A stretch of 64,000 bases of DNA. It comes from Lagopus muta. Its lineage: Eukaryota; Chordata; Aves; Galliformes; Phasianidae. Position 1 is the first letter of the stretch; each line of letters opens with the position of its first letter. The notes beneath the pieces were generated by a model. It worked only from the letters and a program-made list of their open reading frames with translations, was not told the origin of the DNA and ran no database searches. Shown here one piece after another: positions 11,730 through 23,270 of the stretch. The stretch is taken from the NCBI RefSeq assembly GCF_023343835.1, contig NC_064447.1, positions 9,072,501-9,136,500 of the forward strand, read 5' to 3'. Position numbers and translations under genes: made by a program.

Positions 11730-11849
11730 CTGGAGCCGGGAGGGGCACCCCGCGGCTCCGCCCCGGCAGCCCCCGGCCGCCCCCCGGCAGCCCCTGCCCC
11801 GCGAACCTCCTCCCCGCCGCCCGCCCCTCCTCGCCCTCTCCCGTGGCCC

Positions 11850-12150
11850 CGAGCGTCCCTTGTGAGCATCCCCTGCAGCACCGAGCATCAATCGTGCCGC
11901 CCCGAGCATCCTCCCTGCAGCTTCAAGCATCCCTTCCCTCCTTGAGCATCCTCCTCACATCCCCAAGCATCTCCCCTACAGCTTCCAGCATCTCTCCTAT
12001 CCGTGAGCATTTCCCTGCAGCCCCAAGCATACAACTCATGGTTCAAGCATCGCCCCACGGTCCTCTTCACAGCCCTGAGAGTTTTCCGTGCAAATTTTAG
12101 CTTCCCCTCTTCAGCCCTGAGCATCCTCTGAGTGGTGCCAAGCATCTGTC
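11850..12150 (+). repeat. ~20-bp minisatellite upstream of NPW
   Basis: The core gagcatc/aagcatc recurs at about 11864, 11883, 11903, 11925, 11944, 11965, 11986, 12005, 12026 and 12045, with weaker copies to about 12140. Spacings are mostly 19-22 bases, and from 11944 onward they tend to alternate 19 and 21. Typical units read gagcatcctccctgcagctt. The array abuts the NPW CpG island on its upstream side. Frames reading MLGAA on the minus strand come from the repeat and are not a gene. Confidence 0.8.
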
Positions 12151-14500
12151 CACAGCCCTGTGCACTTCTCTTCAGCTCTGCATTCTCCCTTCACCCCAGG
12201 ACCAGCCTGACAGCAGCAGGATTTATTGCTGGAGGAAGAGAAACATCTTAAACTGACCGCAAGTGAGGAACCACAGAGGGGATCTGCAACCACCACCAGC
12301 CTCACTGAGGGCCAGCTGCAAGGCACAGGGACATGGCTTGGAGGAGCCACTGCAACACCTGATTCCCATGGAACACCTTGTGCTCCTCTTCCCAAAACCT
12401 ATTGCACTTCTGCTGCATTCACAGCTGTTAGCAGTGGGGTTTGTGAGTGCTGCTGCCCTTCCTCTTCTGCAACTCAGTTCTTCTTAAATAGGTTATCATC
12501 ACTAATTTCACAACTTCCCTCAGGTGACTTTTCCCCTCTAGATCCCCTAATAAAACCAAGTAGGTCAAATTTATCTCATCAGAGCAATTCTAGTTCCTTC
12601 TGTTTATTACCCAGTTTGTTGGCTTATCATGCTGCTCTATGTCTAAACCATCTCTTGGAACAGCGACTTGATTCATTTTCCTCTCAGCATCTTGCATGCT
12701 CCCGTGTGCCTATTTCATTCTCTGCTGTTATTTTAACCCATTCCCATGCAGGCAGGCTTCCCTTACCCAGCTCCCAGCCTCTTCCTTCCAGCCTATGCTG
12801 GGAGTTCCTTGGGAGCAAAGCTTTCTTGTGCCCCACGTGCTCAGCACACACAGGTTCTGTGCTCCTCCAGAAAGGAGTGCAATTCCTAATTGCTAAGAGG
12901 AGAGTTCTGGCCTTTTCCCATGCTGAGAAGTCACATGCGTGCAGAACAGGAAATGCTTTTGTTATTGATCTGGAATCAGAGAATCAAACTCATCCATGGC
13001 ATAACTTCCTGGAAGCACCTGGACTTACAATAAGAACTGAGCCTGGCTTCATCCATCCCAAGCAGATGGACAGGCTATTTTTTGCCACACTTTCATTGCT
13101 CTGGAGATGATGAAAGGCCGCATCGCTCCTGTGTTTCAGCAGAGCCATTAATGAATGGCAGCAGTACAGCACACAGAATCACATCGCAGCCCCGGCCATC
13201 AAACCTCAGTTCACGATGGAACACACACTGCTGGGTTTATTTCCCTCAGTAAAAAGCCATTATACTTCCTCTCACCCTGAGATCAAGAGCCCCAAGCAAC
13301 CGATGTCAGGTCTGGAACAGGCAGAGTTCCGCCTCCTGCTCCCGACCAAGCAGGCAGCTCAGCAGCTTGTGCTGTGCTGCATCAATGTGCAGACGTGGGC
13401 TCAAACTTCCTATCAAGAGAGAAAATTTTGCATTCCCAGACATCTGCCTGAAGTGTCTCCTCCACGTATTTTTGGCATAACTTGAATAACGTGTCATGCT
13501 GACAAGCTCCCTGGGAACTGAGCTGAACTCTTTCCTCCCCATGCCCGCAGGTTTCCTGCTGCACTGCTCCAAGGTGGTCCCTGCTATTAAGATGTCAGCC
13601 TTTTGGGTCACTCTTGTAACTCCAGGGGCTTCTTTTCACCCAAGCAGAGTCAAGCCAATCTCAAGACCTTTTGAAACACCCCCTTCTATGTTCTCACTTA
13701 ATTAACACAGTGAACCCCAACATCATATTTACCAACAACATGGGGGCTGAGGCAAGATTGCTCCACTCCCCCAGTGCTCAGGCTAACCACTGGTGAACTT
13801 ATTCCAAATAGGTAGAAGTGAAGAGGATTGGGATCTAACCACCTGGTTGTGCTGCTGAAAGATTCTTCTTTAGTTTTGGACCAAAATACCTTTTTGTGAG
13901 GGAAGGCTCCGCTTCCTCCTGGTCACGGATCTGTGCTTGGTTCCACATCTCTGCAGGGCTCAAGCACCAGAGTATGAACCAGAACTTCAGCCTGCAAAAC
14001 TGAGGGGCAAGAGGGGTGAGCAGCCTGAGCGTCACACCTTAACTCCTGCAATAAACCCAGCCAGCTCTTGTTGGAGCCCTGCCGCCACCCGATGTAAAGA
14101 ACGTTGTGCTCTCGCCTCCCACCACACGCATTACTGCACCCATTCAGGATTTGTGGCTTTTGAGAATGATCTAAATGAATTTGATGTCCCAGAAAGAGGC
14201 ACTTGAAAAATAAACCGGCGTGGTTTAATGGTAGCATTTTCCACATTTTTATTATAATGCCTCTGGTGTTTATTGGAAGGTTAGCAACTCATCCGAGCAT
14301 GAAAACAAGGCAATTTAAAAGGCCAGCCCTTTGATGGGGTCTTTGGTACGCTCAGTCATACTGCTCCTCCTGTATACGACACTTTTTGGCCATCTGGGCT
14401 CTTCAGCATCTCAGTGTGGGTGTTCGATGGGATGACGGAGGCATCATTTTGGATATAGGCAAGAAGAGAACCTGTCCTCCTCTGGCTGCAGAGTGCTCTG
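12151..14500. other. Intergenic, no gene recognised
   Basis: This is ordinary upstream sequence of NPW with modest GC content. The longest frame (about 290 codons from 12226) has no domain or coding-like conservation that I can recognise. Confidence 0.5.
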
Positions 14501-14539
14501 CAGAGCTACAGTCCTGACTCATCTTGGTTGGGAAGCTGA

Positions 14540-14875
14540 GGCCAAGAATTTAGGATGTCCAGCCTGGAGAAAAGGAGGCCAAAAGGTGATTCTCTCTTCT
14601 GAGGAGGGGAAAAGGAGAGAGAGGTGATGAACTCCTCTCCTGGTAACTGAAGGGAGTGCGAGGATGGCACAGAGCTGAACCAGACTGGGTACTGGCAACA
14701 ATTTCTTTAACTTGAGAGTGGTCAAACTGTGGAACAGGCTTCCTGGAGAGCTGGGTGATGCTTTATGCCTGCCAGCGTTTGGACAATGTCCTCACTAATA
14801 TGCTTTAATTTTTGATTAATTTTTGAAGTAACCAGATGGACTCAATGATCTTTGAAGGTCCCTTTGAACTGCACT
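14540..14875 (+). mobile_element. CR1 LINE 3'-end fragment
   Basis: CR1-like phrases occur in the right order: gtccagcctggagaaaaggaggcc, the ggaacaggcttcctggagag portion, then the terminal gatggactcaatgatctttgaaggtccctttgaactg. The element is 5'-truncated and diverged. Its 3' tail runs directly into the ATTCC/ATTCT array, which suggests that the array grew from the CR1 terminal repeat. Confidence 0.7.
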
Positions 14876-15500
14876 TCATTCCATTCCATTCCATTCCATT
14901 CCATTCCATTCCATTCCATTCCATTCCATTCCATTCTATTTCTATTCTATTCTATTCTATTCTATTCTATTCTATTCTATTCTATTCTATTCTATTCTAT
15001 TCTATTCCATTCCATTCCATTCCATTCCATTCCATTCCATTCTATTTCTATTCTATTCTATTCTATTCTATTCTATTCTATTCTATTCTATTCTATTCTA
15101 TTCTATTCTATTCTATTCTATTCCATTCCATTCCATTCCATTCCATTCCATTCCATTCCATTCTATTTCTATTCTATTCTATTCTATTCTATTCTATTCT
15201 ATTCTATTCTATTCTATTCTATTCTATTCTATTCCATTCCATTCCATTCCATTCCATTCCATTCCATTCTATTCCATTCTATTCTATTCTATTCTATTCT
15301 ATTCTATTCTATTCTATTCTATTCTATTCTATTCTATTCTATTCTATTCTATTCTATTCCATTCCATTCCATTCCATTCCATTCTATTTCTATTCTATTC
15401 TATTCTATTCTATTCTATTCTATTCTATTCTATTCTATTCTATTCTATTCTATTCTATTCCATTCCATTCCATTCCATTCCATTCCATTCCATTCTATTC
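14874..15500 (+). repeat. ATTCC/ATTCT pentamer satellite with higher-order blocks
   Basis: This is a nearly pure pentanucleotide array. Blocks of ATTCC begin at about 14878, 15006, 15121, 15231, 15358 and 15459. They alternate with blocks of ATTCT, giving a superunit of about 101-129 bases. Four of the five ATTCT blocks start with the same one-base insertion (ATTTCT, the TTT at 14939, 15045, 15166 and 15387). The plus strand contains no stop in any frame, so long HSIPF/YSILF frames are artefacts. Confidence 0.95.
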
Positions 15501-15930
15501 TCTTCTGTTCCGTTCTGTTCCGTTCCATTCCATTCCATTCCATTTTATCTCATTCCATTCCACCACACCCCATCCCATCTTACTCCATTAGATTCCATTC
15601 TGCTCTGTACTATTCCATCCCATCCCATCTCATCCTAATCCCTTCCAATCCTATTTTATCTTATTCCACAAGATTCCATTCCATTCTGTTCTATTCCATT
15701 CAATTGCACCCTATCCTGTCCTGCACTGTGTCCTGCACTCTCTTATCCTATTCCACTCCATTTCTTTCCATTCCATTCCAACCTGTTCTACCCTACCCTA
15801 CCCTACCCTACACAATTCCGTTCCATTCCACTCCATTCCATCCCGTTCTGTTCCATTCCCTTCCATTCTGTTTCATTCCATTCCATCCTACCCTATTCCA
15901 TTCTGTTCTGGTTTTTTCCTCTATTCCACA
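15501..15930 (+). repeat. Degenerate flank of the pentamer satellite
   Basis: The sequence continues as mutated pentamers such as gttcc, catcc, cactc and a short run of ccctacccta (15794-15810). Divergence increases away from the pure core, as expected for an old edge of a tandem array. Confidence 0.85.
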
Positions 15931-18900
15931 GTCAGTGCCACTCCCCGAGGCCGCACAAAGTGCAGTGCTGCTGCAGACAGCTGTCCTTCAGGCGGGGTGT
16001 GAAGCTCAGCACCCAAACCACCAGAGGCACAGATCCCACCAGAGAAGGTGAGCACGGTGAACTCCCTGCTGCCCAGGGCCAGCACTCAGGGTCCCCACAA
16101 TCCATCTCCTCGCATCAAATTACTGCTGCTCACCCTTCACCAACTTCTGCTTTATTTCAACCCCGAGTGACTGTGGTTTAACAGCAAGAAAAAACAATTC
16201 CCACAGCTGTGGCTCAGTGAACTCTGGTGGTTCCCGATGCAGAACTCACCGCTGGATCAGCCCATGAGTTCTGCTCAGCAGAATGAGCCATGCAGAGTGG
16301 GACCCACAGGTACCCTGGGATAACAGTTGCCACTCCTCAAATCTCCACTCCATCCCAACAGAATCAATTCAAGTTTGGAAGTGATTCCTCTCACCAGTGA
16401 TTCAGAACATGCTGATTAAACACTGTTTCTTTGTTCCCCTGAAACAGATCCAAACAAACTGCAGCATCTCATGTGAGCAAAGCGGCACCTCGGCTCAGTG
16501 CTGAGACCTCCCGTGTGCTTGGGAGGCTCTGGAGAGAAAGCGGAAGCAGTAAATGGCTTTTCCTAATGTTTCAGCTCTTCCTATCATAGTGCCCTGCATT
16601 CATTATTTTATTCCTAAGAAACAGCATATTCATCCCTATTTTTAGGCTTGCACACTATTTTGAGAGATTTTTCCAGGGTCCAGTCACATGGAAGTTAAAC
16701 AGCGAGCAGCAAAGTCTCCAAAGGATAATAAACTATCTCAAATTACTTTGCTCATGGAACAAAGCGTGCTGCAAATGTCACACATGCTATTACAAGAGCA
16801 GCAGAAGCCTTTACATGAAACAATGGATCCATTAGCACTGAGCTTGAAAAAAAAAGAGCCTGGTCTTGCAGCCCTTTCTCACAGTTGCATAGAACTTGGG
16901 GCTCTGAGCCATAGGAACTTTCTTTGTTCCCTCAAACTGTGCAGCTGAGCTCACACCGCCGCACCTTCGATCACTGCAGATTTCAAAGCCCTGTATAGAG
17001 AGTAATTAAGCCCCGTTGCACCCAGTTGAGTCAGTGGCACCCAGTTGAGTCAGTGGCTTTATTTCTGCTTCAAACCGAGGGATGGAGAGGGATTGACTGA
17101 ATCAGTGATGGGAGACAAAGCCTGGGCAGAGGCACATTGGGCTCATGGGCTCTGCCTGGCCCAGCTCCGCAGAGCGGCTCAGCCCTGATGTGACTCAACG
17201 ACATGGCACCACCAAGAGCACTGCGGACACGGCACAGCAACACCGACGATCATGATGAAAAGTCATGAGGATGTGCTGTGACATTGCTTTCAAAAGCAGT
17301 AGGGAAGCAGCAAAGACAAGAATCTCAAAAGCAGCAGAAGAGCAGGGGAAAAAAATACAAAGGCTTTGTCAAATGGTTGTGTCTAAGGCGAGCAGATTTC
17401 TCAGCCCCCTCCATTCCATGATTCAGTCTTTCTCCTGGAAGTAATTTTCAATAACGAAAGCGAGCTAATGCTCAGATGTGTATGTATGCACAGAGTATAT
17501 TTGGCGCCAGTCGGAGGCATGTTTACTGTAAGGGGGAAGAGTTGTGAAATGAATCTGTACTTTGACAGCTCCGAGATCTCTTAACCAAATCCCAAACAAC
17601 CCCAAAGCGCTCCCCTATTTTTTTCCAAAATTTAATTAGATGAGGGTGGATTGCACATGCAGCTCTGTGCACTTCTGTATATATAGAATGGAGCAGAGAG
17701 CTGCAAGGCATGGAGCTGAGAATCAAATTTGCCTGTAAGCAAATCTGTGCGAGTGGAGCTTGTTCAGTTTGGCATGAGTGATGCTGGGTTAGGAGCTGTG
17801 TTGGTGAAACCCTTTGAGATAGCAGAAAGGAGGCACATAGCAGCCTCATGGATCATCACTGCGAGCAGAATTAAATGAGTGATAAATTGTGTTGCACTAA
17901 AAGGAAGCAATGTCCTGCTCTCCATACCAGCTACAGTGGCACAAGCAGCCATGGGGCTGGTGCAGTCAAGCTGCATTGCTTTGTCCATGGATGTTTGCTG
18001 CCTTAATGCTCACTGGAAGCTGAGCTCTCCCTGGGCCCTCACTCTGTTCTGGGAATTTGCACATTGGCTCTTCACCTTGAAAGCTTAATGCTGCCTCTTC
18101 TCCCCGCTGTTCTCTGAATTCCCGTCGAGGCACTGTGCCTCTGTTAGCTGCACTTATTGTGCTCTCATCCTCCAGAGAGCAGTTGCTAAAGAAAACCCTA
18201 CCACCAGGCTTCAAATGCCTTAAAATACACCTCTGCTTCCCAGCATGTACCTCTGTTTGTGCTGTAGGGATGGTTCCCTCCCTGCTCCTCGCCCCCTTTA
18301 AGGAATCACTGCTTTTCAGAAGAGAAGCTCATATTACCAAATTATGTTTGTTCTCAAATATAGATTTTGGAGGAAAATTCCCTCGTGAATCTGAAATTGT
18401 GCAAAGCGTGTTGTGCCTCCTGGCAAATCAAAGGGCAGAAGCGTGTGTGTGCCTCTCTGCCACCCAACTCCTGCAAACAAAAACAAGCTCTTGTTTAAAG
18501 TCATTGCAGACGAGGGTATTAAACTGGAAACTAGTGGGGAACTAACAGAGCGCCTCTCTGTCAGTCCCACAGATACAACTGTTGGCATGTTTGATCCCAA
18601 ATGGAGAGCAAAAAAAGGACCAAACCTGCTGACACTGTGTGGCTTGAAATGCTGCACAATAGGCTGCAGTGTGTCACAGCCAACAGGGAAAGCTCAGCAA
18701 AGGGTTGGAAACACAGGAAAAGTGAGGAAGCTATTGCTTTGAAGAGAAACTTTGTCCAGTGAAAGCGTGTCTCAGTGTTGTGCTCTAAGTGCCTTCGCTG
18801 CAAATGAACCGCGTCTGCCTCAAGCTGCGAGGCTGAAATTAATCTTAGGCATAACCTTTAGGTCTGCACTCTGACAGTACTTTAGTGCTAAGTCATAAAT

Positions 18901-19780
18901 ATTTGATCTGTTGCTCTTCTGAATAAAGTGGATTTGTTGTGCTCATCTGCAGGTTATCAATTATTCCGCAGTATATTTATTGCTGATTAAATGACTCAAA
19001 GAGTGCCTTTTTCTTCTGATATTATCGTGTGATATTTAGGGAGTAAGCACGGAAATTAGCTACCACTAGATCAATGTTAACCCTTCATTTTTGGGAGAAA
19101 ACACCACCATCTTGACAACACATAGAGCCAAGTACCAACCAAGTTATTTGCAATAGACACCAAAGCTCAGTTAATTGGATATGATTGCATCTCTTTATGG
19201 TTTTGGGTCACACGTAGTGCTCAGATCCGGACTCCATCTGCAATCCAGGGAGAAATAAACCAACATCCTTAACCCATCAGCAAAGAATGATTCAATCCAC
19301 TGAAAGACTATTATAAAAACCTCTTTGCACCACAAAATAAATTAATCCACACCCATGACTCACACATGCTGGCAGTGTGATTCTTCAGAATGACGATGAG
19401 CTGAAAAACGGCTTCGGAAAGAAAGTTTGGGCATTGGCTTTTTAGCAATTCTTCATTCTTCTTGTTGGAGTTCCAGATGTCAGGAAAGCAGGAGCATCTT
19501 CTGCAATGACACAGAGATGGCACAGAGGTTTTCCTTCCATTTTACACCCGTGCACAGAGCCAGCATACAGTGGCACAAGCAGGGATGCTGCCAAAAGGTT
19601 CCTGCTCTTGGGCAGAGCCGTGCAGTGAGGACCAGAAGCAGGAATTAAGCAGGCCTGAGCTCTGCTGAAGGCTGCAGAAACCAGAAGTGTGAGGATAATG
19701 TTTGTTAGAATTGTGTTTGTAGAGGGCAGGCCTGGAGCTGCCCCCAGCTTGCACCTTACAGCTCTCTATTAGAAAGGAAC
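15931..19780. other. Intergenic, no gene recognised
   Basis: No gene, CR1 tail or RNA gene was recognised. It contains a perfect 19-bp tandem duplication carrying TGAGTCA at 17018-17055. AT-rich parts near 18.8-19.1 kb could be conserved non-coding DNA, but this cannot be judged from one sequence. Confidence 0.5.
17018..17055 (+). repeat. 19-bp perfect tandem duplication with AP-1-type sites
   Basis: The unit gcacccagttgagtcagtg occurs twice in a row. Each copy holds TGAGTCA (17027-17033 and 17046-17052), the consensus for AP-1 and related bZIP factors. Confidence 0.8.
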
Positions 19781-19787
19781 TTCTTAT

Positions 19788-19871
19788 TGGTGGTAGGTGG
19801 GCAGTTGGACTGGATGATCTTGTAGGTCTTCTCTCACCTTGGTGATTCTATGATGCTATGATTCTACGATT
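19788..19871 (+). mobile_element. CR1 LINE terminal fragment
   Basis: It reads ttggactggatgatcttg, then taggtctt...accttggtgattctatgatgctatgattctacga, the hallmark CR1 3' end with its terminal short repeats. It is severely 5'-truncated. Confidence 0.9.
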
Positions 19872-21766
19872 CCTGCATTCACTTTAAGCCAAGGACTCAC
19901 TGAGACTGTAAACTCCCATCAGTAGGAAAAGTCACTGTGAGCTTGTACTGCTGATGGGAGTTGAGCTTGTTGGCAAAGGGACACGAAGTCGTCAGCGGTC
20001 CGTCCCTACCACAAAACCCAGAGCTGGAATCTGCCAAGCACAAACTCCGGTTGTGCCCTGTGGCTTTGTCACAATGTTCATTGTGATGAGTAATATCACT
20101 TTTAAGCCTAATTATGCAGGTGTATTTATTATCCTAAGCTCGGCCACGGCGCTGGGGTACTTGCGTAATTTCACAGACGAGTGACACTTAAGACAGCACA
20201 TTACTGTTGGCAGCCTCCATCTCATTTCATGCTAATTGCTCTCCAAAATGGTGTGATGCAGTTTGGGCACAAAAACATTTCCAACAGTATCATTAATTCG
20301 GAGGGGGGGGTTACATTTCCTGAAGTAATTGCAGCCAACATTCTCGGCCATTCCTAATTATTTAATACAGCCCCATCCAAACCCACTTCGGTGTCGATTA
20401 TCTGCTCTCTACTTTGAAGTATGATAAATGGGTCTCTTTAGGAGGAAGTAAATATTACCTGTTGTACACAACGACCCAAAATGTGGAATTACTTAGTTGA
20501 TCTGTTTTCCAAAATGCTCACCTCATATATTACTTTATTTATTCTACAGCACAGATGTTGTTCAGTGCTGCTGGTTTGGACAAGATAACATCGTGACACG
20601 TTGTAATGGACTTGCTATGTTTTGTTAAATGATCGTTTATGCATCAGAGAAATGAAGACCGTCTTTTAAGACAACTGGCAAGGAATTCAGTGAAAAGAAA
20701 GCAGATCTGAATGATGGAGGTGTTGCTCATCCGGGCTTTCAGCTAGCAATGATGAACAAGAGTAGATCCTAAGAACTTACTGTACATATAATATGTGATT
20801 TAATGTGGTTTGTCACCATTTCCCTTCCTAGAAAAGTGACTTCATTTTGAGATGTTTTATCACGAAGTCAATATGTTGTGTCACCAAGTAACCTGGGTGA
20901 CAGTCCACCATGTTGAGTGTCTTGGGGTCACTCCTCAGGCCCCTCGAACACCACTCACAGGAGGGACCCATGGAAAATGGAACCACTGTGTCATTTCCAG
21001 GACAGATGGCAGCCTTGATTCAGGGGATGGGACTCCAGGAATGTTTGCTAATTGCAGAGCCATGATGCTCATTGGTGACACATATGATGATGTGGTAGAA
21101 CAAGCACCCCGTGCCAAGACCTTGGCTTTTCTTTGGACTTTTTGACAGATCCAGCAGCATTCCTGCCTTTGAAGGGGATCTGCTCCGATTTTTCACAGAG
21201 GAATCCAGGAGAAAGAAAGATGGGACACCAAGGAAGTCTGAAATAAAACCCAGTTTGTGACCATCTTGTGCCATATCAAATAGCATTTATACTTTTCGAC
21301 TTCACCTCCAGAGGAACATGGCTGTGAGCCGCACTGCCTCCACTCTCAGTGCTCCTGGAGCACCCTCTTCTGTCTGAGGGGCTGCGGCTCTGCTCTGTGA
21401 GCACCAACATGACACCACAACCTTTAAGAGGTGAGCTCAATCCTCAAAGCAAGTGCGGGAGCGCAGGTTCCTCAGCCAACAACCTGACGTGTCGATGATC
21501 AACTCAAGCTCCATTACCTCGTTCCTGAAGCACCGGGCAGCTGTCATGTGCTCAGATACTGAACGCATGAATCACTGCCTGCAGCACATACCCAAACAAC
21601 ATCGTTTTTCTCTAAACACTGTAACTAATGTATGTGTGAACACAAATACGACCTATTTGTGTTCCTGTTCTAATGTGTGCAATATTCAATTTTCTGTAAT
21701 TTTTCGTGTACATTTTTGGGAGTTTTTTGTCACTTACACACAGCTTTCCAGATACCTACGTAATCC
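19872..21766. other. Intergenic, no gene recognised
   Basis: AT-rich intergenic sequence with no recognisable gene. Short frames near 20.85-21.3 kb resemble no family I know. Confidence 0.5.
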
Positions 21767-22276
21767 CCTTCTGGATGAGGGGATTGAGTGCATCCGCTGT
21801 AAGCGCGCAGATAACACAAAGTTGGAAGGAAGCGTTGATCTGCCTGAAGGTAGGAAGGCCCTACAGATGGACCTGGATGAGCTGCATCTGTGTGTTGAGG
21901 TGAACAGACTGAACTTCAGCAAGGCCAAGCGCCAGGTCCTGTGCTTTGGTCACAACAACCCATGCATTGCTGCAGGTGTGGGCCAGATTGGCTGAGAGCT
22001 GTGCAGAGGAAAAGGATCTGGTACTGTTGGTTGACCACCACTGAACATGAGCCAACAGTGTGCCCAGGTTCAGGTTGGGCACTGAGAAAGATTTCTTCTC
22101 TGAAAGAGCAGTCAGCCAGTGGCACTGCTGCCCAGCAGTAAGGGGGTGGCCATCCCTGCAGGTGTTCAAGAACATCCATGTGGATGTGGCACTCAGAGAC
22201 GTGGTCAGTAGGCATGGTGGGATGAGTTGGACTTGGGGACCTTGGAGGTCTTTTCTGACTTTGATGATTCTAAGAT
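21767..22276 (+). mobile_element. CR1 LINE, internally deleted 3' portion
   Basis: The left part matches the end of CR1 ORF2: gggattgagtgcatccgctgtaag, then gggaaggccctacagatggacc-like sequence, then ggtcctgtgctttggtcacaac. After cagtgtgcccaggt it jumps to the 3'UTR part (gcactgctgcccagcagtaagg, ccctgcaggtgttcaagaac). It ends with accttggaggtcttttctgactttgatgattctaagat. The join implies an internal deletion. Stops interrupt the ORF2 remnant. Confidence 0.9.
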
Positions 22277-22371
22277 AAAATCTGATCACAGGGCAGAGCC
22301 TCTGACCTCACTCATCCACCATGGGGCTGTTTGCACCACCAGGGCATAACACAGCCCAAACCACAACAGAA

Positions 22372-22447
22372 TCACAGAGCTGAGCAGCCTGGTCTGGTGG
22401 TTGGCGACACTGCACATAGCAAACTGCGTAATCATTGTGGTCCTTTT
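22372..22447 (+). mobile_element. CR1 LINE small fragment
   Basis: The stretch gagcagcctggtctggtggttggcgac followed by ctgcacatagca and ggtccttttca matches a segment near the CR1 3' end. It lies about 100 bases downstream of the larger CR1 and about 430 bases before the ZNF598 start codon. Confidence 0.7.
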
Positions 22448-22499
22448 CACGGACAAGGATCACAGAGCCCAACTCCATTAAAAACCACCCAAAACTCGA

Positions 22500-23270
22500 C
22501 CCCAAACTCAACGTAGCGAGAGGGGCCCTGGCGCGGAAGAGCTGCAGGCGGCGCTCCTCCAAGTTAGGGGCCCGGAAGAGCCGGGGGCACCCTGACCTCG
22601 CTCTCTATGGTCGCACGCCGGAGGACGCGGGCTGACGCCAGAGGGGTGGTGCACCGGATGTCTTCGGAGGATAATCGGGAGAGCGAGGTGGCGCTCTAGG
22701 CAAAAACTCTATGGTCCAACCAGAGCGGCGCCGTGGAGGCGGATCTCTATGGTCGTCAGTCGGGCAGAGAGTCGCTGAGAGGGGTCTGTCCAGGGCGGCG
22801 CTCTAGGCTTCCTCTCGATGGTGCTGGCGGTTGCTAGGTGGTGCGGGGCCTAGGCCGCGGCGGGTCGGCGCCGCCATGGCCGCCTCGGCCTCGGGCGTGG
22901 CGGCAGCGGCGGCGTTGGGGCCGGCGGAGGGCCCGTGCGTGCTGTGCTGCGGGGAGCTGGAGGTGGTTGCGCTGGGCCGCTGCGATCACCCCATCTGCTA
23001 CCGCTGCTCGGTGCGGATGCGGGCGCTGTGCGGAGTGCGGTACTGCGCCGTGTGCCGGGAGGAGCTGGGCCAGGTGAGGCCTCGGCGTGGCGCGGCGCCG
23101 CGTTTCTCGCGGTCCGACGGAACGAAAGGCGGGCGGGGGTCGCGGCGTCGGGCTCCGCTGTGCGGGTGTTAACGAGGCGGTGCCCCGCCGTCCCGCACTG
23201 CTGCCGGGTTTTGGTCGCCCCGCGTGCCGCTCAGCGCGTCTCCACGCGGCGGGGATGGGGCCAGGGGTGG
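22500..23270. promoter_or_regulatory. CpG island and TATA-less promoter of ZNF598
   Basis: GC-rich, CpG-dense sequence covers the 5' flank and exon 1. ETS-type motifs occur (gcgcggaag near 22530, cccggaag near 22571, accggatgt near 22653). TCTATGGTC occurs at about 22604, 22708 and 22746, with a variant tctcgatggtgc near 22814; gcgctctagg occurs at 22691 and 22798. No TATA box was seen. This is typical of a housekeeping promoter. Confidence 0.75.
22876..23073 (+). CDS. ZNF598: ZNF598 exon 1: RING finger
   Basis: It encodes residues 1-66, an Ala-rich lead and the complete C3HC4 RING (CVLC...CDHPICYRC...CAVC). The ATG at 22876 sits in a good context (gccgccATGG), and upstream in-frame sequence contains no better start. 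The donor is CAG|GTGAGG, phase 0. Confidence 0.95.

Larger units (their letters stand above)
11230..11870. promoter_or_regulatory. CpG island of NPW
   Basis: GC-rich, CpG-dense sequence covers NPW exon 1 and about 200 bases upstream. It ends where the ~20-bp minisatellite begins. Confidence 0.8.

Noticed and set aside
10873-11865. 330-codon plus-strand frame over NPW
   Set aside because: It is a GC-rich shadow of NPW exon 1, which has the recognisable peptide on the other strand.
12226-13110. 294-codon plus-strand frame upstream of NPW
   Set aside because: It has no domain, signal peptide or conserved pattern, and it lies in ordinary intergenic sequence.
14874-15500. Human-type satellite III contamination
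   Set aside because: The array is continuous with a CR1 tail and avian single-copy sequence, and about half of it is ATTCT, not ATTCC.
14836-16051. Long plus-strand reading frames of 251 and 399 codons (HSIPFHSIPF...)
   Set aside because: They are translations of the ATTCC/ATTCT array, which has no stop codon on the plus strand in any frame.
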